Source: Deltaproteobacteria bacterium
Lineage (GTDB): Bacteria > Desulfobacterota > GWC2-55-46
Length of the DNA stretch: 53,438 nt
Direction of reading: 5' to 3'
Assembly (NCBI GenBank): GCA_016219015.1
Contig: JACRCL010000008.1
Coordinates: forward strand, 1 to 53,438
Shown: positions 51,305 to 53,438 of the stretch, one piece after another
Position numbering within the stretch: position 1 is the first letter of the stretch
How the letters are laid out: every line of letters begins with the position of its first letter
Notes under the pieces: model-generated
The model's database searches: none
What the model was told of the DNA's origin: nothing
Seen by the model: only the letters and a program-made list of their open reading frames with translations
Position numbers and translations under genes: made by a program

Positions 51305-52609
51305 TTATTCGTTCTTGGCTGTCGCCGGCCTGAGCCTCAGGACGCTCAAGAAGAGCTGGTGCGACCTTATCCTCTCCACGCTCCTGACTTCCTTCAGGTT
51401 GAAGGGTATCACGAACGCCATGACGAGCCGCAGCGCCGTCGAGAGGACGATTATGTTCATGAGGTTATAGTGGAAAATGCCGGCCGGGAGCCTCTGGGCC
51501 AGGAAAGCCCCGAACAGCGCCCCGAGCGAGAGGGAAAGGCCGTTGAAAAAATTAAAGTACGCTATGCACCGCGCGCGTTTCCCCGGCGTCGATGAGTCGT
51601 AGATGAAGTTCGAGGTGGAGAGGTTGAACCCGGCCCACGCGAAGCCCGAGAAGACCTGCACCACGAAGAGGTACGCGGGGTTCTGGTTGAATATCCACAG
51701 GAGCGGCACGAAGGCCACGAGCTTCGACGTGAGGCGTAGTACCTTCAGGTTCCCTACCCTGTCTGCGTGAACCCCCCAGCGCTTGATGGTGAGGTTCGTG
51801 GCCAGCGTGGCGGCAAGGGTAATGGCCGTGTACGTGAGATAGTCGAACTTCAGGTCCCTTATCATGAGGACCGCGAAGAACGGGGAGGCGATATTTACGC
51901 AGAACTTCGTGATAGACACGAAGAAGACGAACCTCGCGAAGTTGCTCGACCCCACGCGGGAGACGAACTCGCGGAGCGAAAAATAATCTTCCCCGGTATG
52001 CGCGAGCGCGGGCTCGTGCATCTTGTTCAGGTACCTCCATGAGATAAGCCTGAAGGCGAAAGCGGCCCCGAATACAACGGCGAAGCCGAGGAAGACGTTG
52101 AACCTCTGAGCCTCGTGGAGGATAAACCCCGCGGCAAAGGTCGAAAGTATCGTGACGAAGCCGAGGGTCTTGTTCCTCCAGCCGAAGTACTCCCCCCTCT
52201 TGTCCTCCCGGACGAGGTCGGTCATGAGGCTCCCCCAGACCGGGTTTATGACCGAGCCGAAGGCGGTAAATAAGGCCACTATCGCTATGAAGGCCGCCAC
52301 CCTTACCGGGCCGAAGAGGAAGGCGAAGACCATCGGCACGAGCATGGCGGCCTGTAGGAGGGCGAAGATGTTGATGACCTTCTTGCGGGACTTAAGCCTT
52401 ACCGCTATATCGGGGCTTTTAAGCTGTATGACCGAGGCGAGCAGGCTCGGCAGGGCGCTCAATATCCCTACGTGCCTGACGGTGCCGCCGAGGGCGAGGA
52501 GGAAGGGGGTGAAGTAATCGAGGGTGAAGCCGTTCATCAGGCTTGCGAAAACCCCGTCCCTTATCGAATATCTCAAGCTCCTGTCGGAAGATCTGTCTTT
52601 GGATACCAT
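51305..52609 (-). CDS. MFS transporter
   Basis: A 434-residue protein with about eleven or twelve transmembrane helices. It begins with a soluble N-terminus (RSLRYSIRDGVFASLMNGF), then a helix pair. GKRARCIAYFNFFNGLSL and FSGFAWAGFNLSTSNFIYD belong to the second half. It resembles MFS proteins of unassigned substrate. No neighbour suggests one. The ATG is at 52609. Confidence 0.85.
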   Translation of the reverse strand: MVSKDRSSDRSLRYSIRDGVFASLMNGFTLDYFTPFLLALGGTVRHVGILSALPSLLASVIQLKSPDIAVRLKSRKKVINIFALLQAAMLVPMVFAFLFGPVRVAAFIAIVALFTAFGSVINPVWGSLMTDLVREDKRGEYFGWRNKTLGFVTILSTFAAGFILHEAQRFNVFLGFAVVFGAAFAFRLISWRYLNKMHEPALAHTGEDYFSLREFVSRVGSSNFARFVFFVSITKFCVNIASPFFAVLMIRDLKFDYLTYTAITLAATLATNLTIKRWGVHADRVGNLKVLRLTSKLVAFVPLLWIFNQNPAYLFVVQVFSGFAWAGFNLSTSNFIYDSSTPGKRARCIAYFNFFNGLSLSLGALFGAFLAQRLPAGIFHYNLMNIIVLSTALRLVMAFVIPFNLKEVRSVERIRSHQLFLSVLRLRPATAKNE

Positions 52610-52907
52610 AAAACAGTCAAAAACAAGTCAAAAAACGGAATTTTAAAGCAGCCTGCGTTAAGACTTTACGATTTTCGCATAACAGGGGCATGCCAGTCCA
52701 TGCCTTTTCTCACATTTCCTTGTTCCAGTGGTGGATTATCTTTAGACAAGGCCCTTTTTGCGCGCTGCCGCGCGCCTCGGTCCATGGCTCGCTCTCTGTC
52801 GAACGATATGCTTTGGGGGAGTTAGAAAAATAACCCAGGCAGGCGATAACCCCGCCCCAAACAATAACTTTTCCAATGTGCGGCTTTTAGCCAAAACCAT
52901 TTTAAAA
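52610..52907. other. Intergenic region before the FmdB-like gene
   Basis: No gene is supported. A short TTTTAAAGCAGCCTGCG resembles a decayed family C arm near 52640. The remainder has no repeat I recognise, up to the promoter at 52908. Confidence 0.45.
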
Positions 52908-52936
52908 TTGACAACGTAAGTGCCCGGCCCTACAAT
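52908..52936 (+). promoter_or_regulatory. Sigma-70-type promoter of the zinc-ribbon gene
   Basis: TTGACA (52908-52913), 17 bases, then TACAAT (52931-52936). It is 44 bases before the start codon, with CAGGAGGTAG as ribosome site. Confidence 0.88.
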
Positions 52937-52979
52937 ATATGTGACAGAGTTTTCCCCAGAATTTTTCAGGAGGTAGCTG

Positions 52980-53219
52980 ATGCCGATATACGAATACAAA
53001 TGCAAGGGATGCGGAAAGGAGTTCGAGGTCATACAGAAGTTCTCGGACGCCCCTGTAAAAAAATGCGCGGATTGCGGCGGGAAAGTCGAAAAGATAATCT
53101 CACAGTCGTCCTTTGTCCTCAAGGGGAGCGGCTGGTACGCAACTGATTACGGCAAAAAGGACAAGAAAAAAGAAGAAAAACCCGGGAACCCGGGCTGCTC
53201 GAACTGCCCGTCCCGTTAG
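52980..53219 (+). CDS. FmdB-family zinc-ribbon protein
   Basis: A 79-residue protein that begins MPIYEYKCKGCGKEFEVIQK, the standard FmdB start. Four Cys (CKGC, CADC) form the ribbon. SSFVLKGSGWYATDYG is the conserved downstream stretch. The C-terminal tail is lysine-rich and ends with an added CSNC. FmdB was named as a putative regulator of formamide/amide metabolism, but most family members have no proven role. Confidence 0.93.
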   Translation: MPIYEYKCKGCGKEFEVIQKFSDAPVKKCADCGGKVEKIISQSSFVLKGSGWYATDYGKKDKKKEEKPGNPGCSNCPSR

Positions 53220-53232
53220 TCACGCGGTTTTT

Positions 53233-53277
53233 AAAGCCCCTTTATAGGCCCTTTGACGGGCCGGGGGCTTTTCCTTT
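53233..53277 (+). terminator. Terminator after the FmdB-like gene
   Basis: AAGCCCC (53234-53240) with GGGGCTT (53264-53270), containing an inner GGCCC/GGGCC hairpin, followed by TTTTCCTTT. Confidence 0.8.
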
Positions 53278-53299
53278 AAATAGACTTAAGCCTTTTCCC

Positions 53300-53436
53300 T
53301 CGCCGGTTCAATAGCGAAGTGCAACACTTGGGAGAGCAGGAAGGAAGATGCTATCCTAAGTGGCTATGTCAAAAAGAGAATATGTACACCTGTCTTTGTC
53401 TGAAAGAGACTTGATAACCACCATGCTTGCCGAGGA
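53300..53436 (+). mobile_element. Left end of an IS30-family insertion sequence (cut by window edge)
   Basis: Exact inverted copy of 1-137. CGCCGGTTCAATAGCG opens the element, with the transposase start at 53366. The element continues beyond the window. Confidence 0.75.
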
Positions 53437-53438
53437 GA
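53366..53438 (+). CDS. IS30-family transposase, N-terminal fragment
   Basis: The ATG at 53366 opens the same frame as at 71-69, giving MSKREYVHLSLSERDL and eight further residues up to the window edge. A GGAAGGAAG stretch lies about 18 bases upstream. The family call rests on the HLSLSER motif and the IR. The rest of the gene is not in the window. Confidence 0.65.
   Translation, partial: MSKREYVHLSLSERDLITTMLAEE

Overview
The window is about 53.4 kb of bacterial chromosome with a GC-rich, Gram-negative housekeeping gene set: LolA (periplasmic lipoprotein carrier), FtsK, RNase J, PrmA, RsmE, SSB and ArgS. Haem c proteins, a NarK-type transporter, several two-component and c-di-GMP (PilZ) proteins and dense palindromic intergenic repeats suggest a Desulfobacterota/Nitrospirota-like or other deltaproteobacterial-type environmental bacterium. 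This placement is an inference from gene content, not from a marker phylogeny.

Layout. Both window ends (1-137 and 53300-53436) are inverted copies of the same sequence, the left end of an IS30-family insertion sequence with the first codons of its transposase reading outward. From 1 to about 3550 lies the integrase end of an AT-richer integrative element: an IS-truncated nuclease-like gene, a WYL regulator, an excisionase-like HTH protein and a tyrosine integrase. It sits against the 3' end of an initiator tRNA-Met gene. 3.9-16.6 kb is housekeeping: argS, a nitrilase-fold protein lacking its catalytic Glu, FtsB, a long Dcd, FtsK, LolA, YajQ, PrmA, RsmE and a large membrane protein. 17-24 kb carries a GNAT enzyme, a universal stress protein, a NarK-type transporter and an NtrB/NtrC-like pair. 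24-30 kb holds a degenerate RadC paralogue coupled to a PilZ protein, a strong candidate riboswitch/attenuator upstream of an 85-residue orphan protein, an inositol-phosphate synthase/isomerase pair, a DUF72 protein and small envelope proteins. 30-37 kb is signalling: a chemoreceptor with a consensus sigma-54 promoter, a one-haem protein, a hybrid kinase with a triplicated membrane module, and a PilZ protein. 37-42 kb has an intact RadC and a quorum-sensing cluster: one LuxI synthase with a candidate lux box, two full LuxR regulators, a third LuxR paralogue with no DNA-binding domain, and a triheme cytochrome. 42-53 kb has a DUF362 ferredoxin, RNase J/PlsC, SSB, a UbiU-like U32 protein, a glycosyltransferase/debranching-enzyme pair, an MFS protein and an FmdB-like zinc ribbon.

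Four families of short palindromic repeats (called A to D here) fill most gaps. Family A (about 142 bp) is caught inside a 29-codon gene, and removing it restores the frame. Family B is nested inside a family D copy with a 4-bp target duplication. The observations most worth following are the structured RNA at 25914-26065 with its own promoter and mutually exclusive terminator, and the quorum-sensing cluster with its HTH-less receptor.
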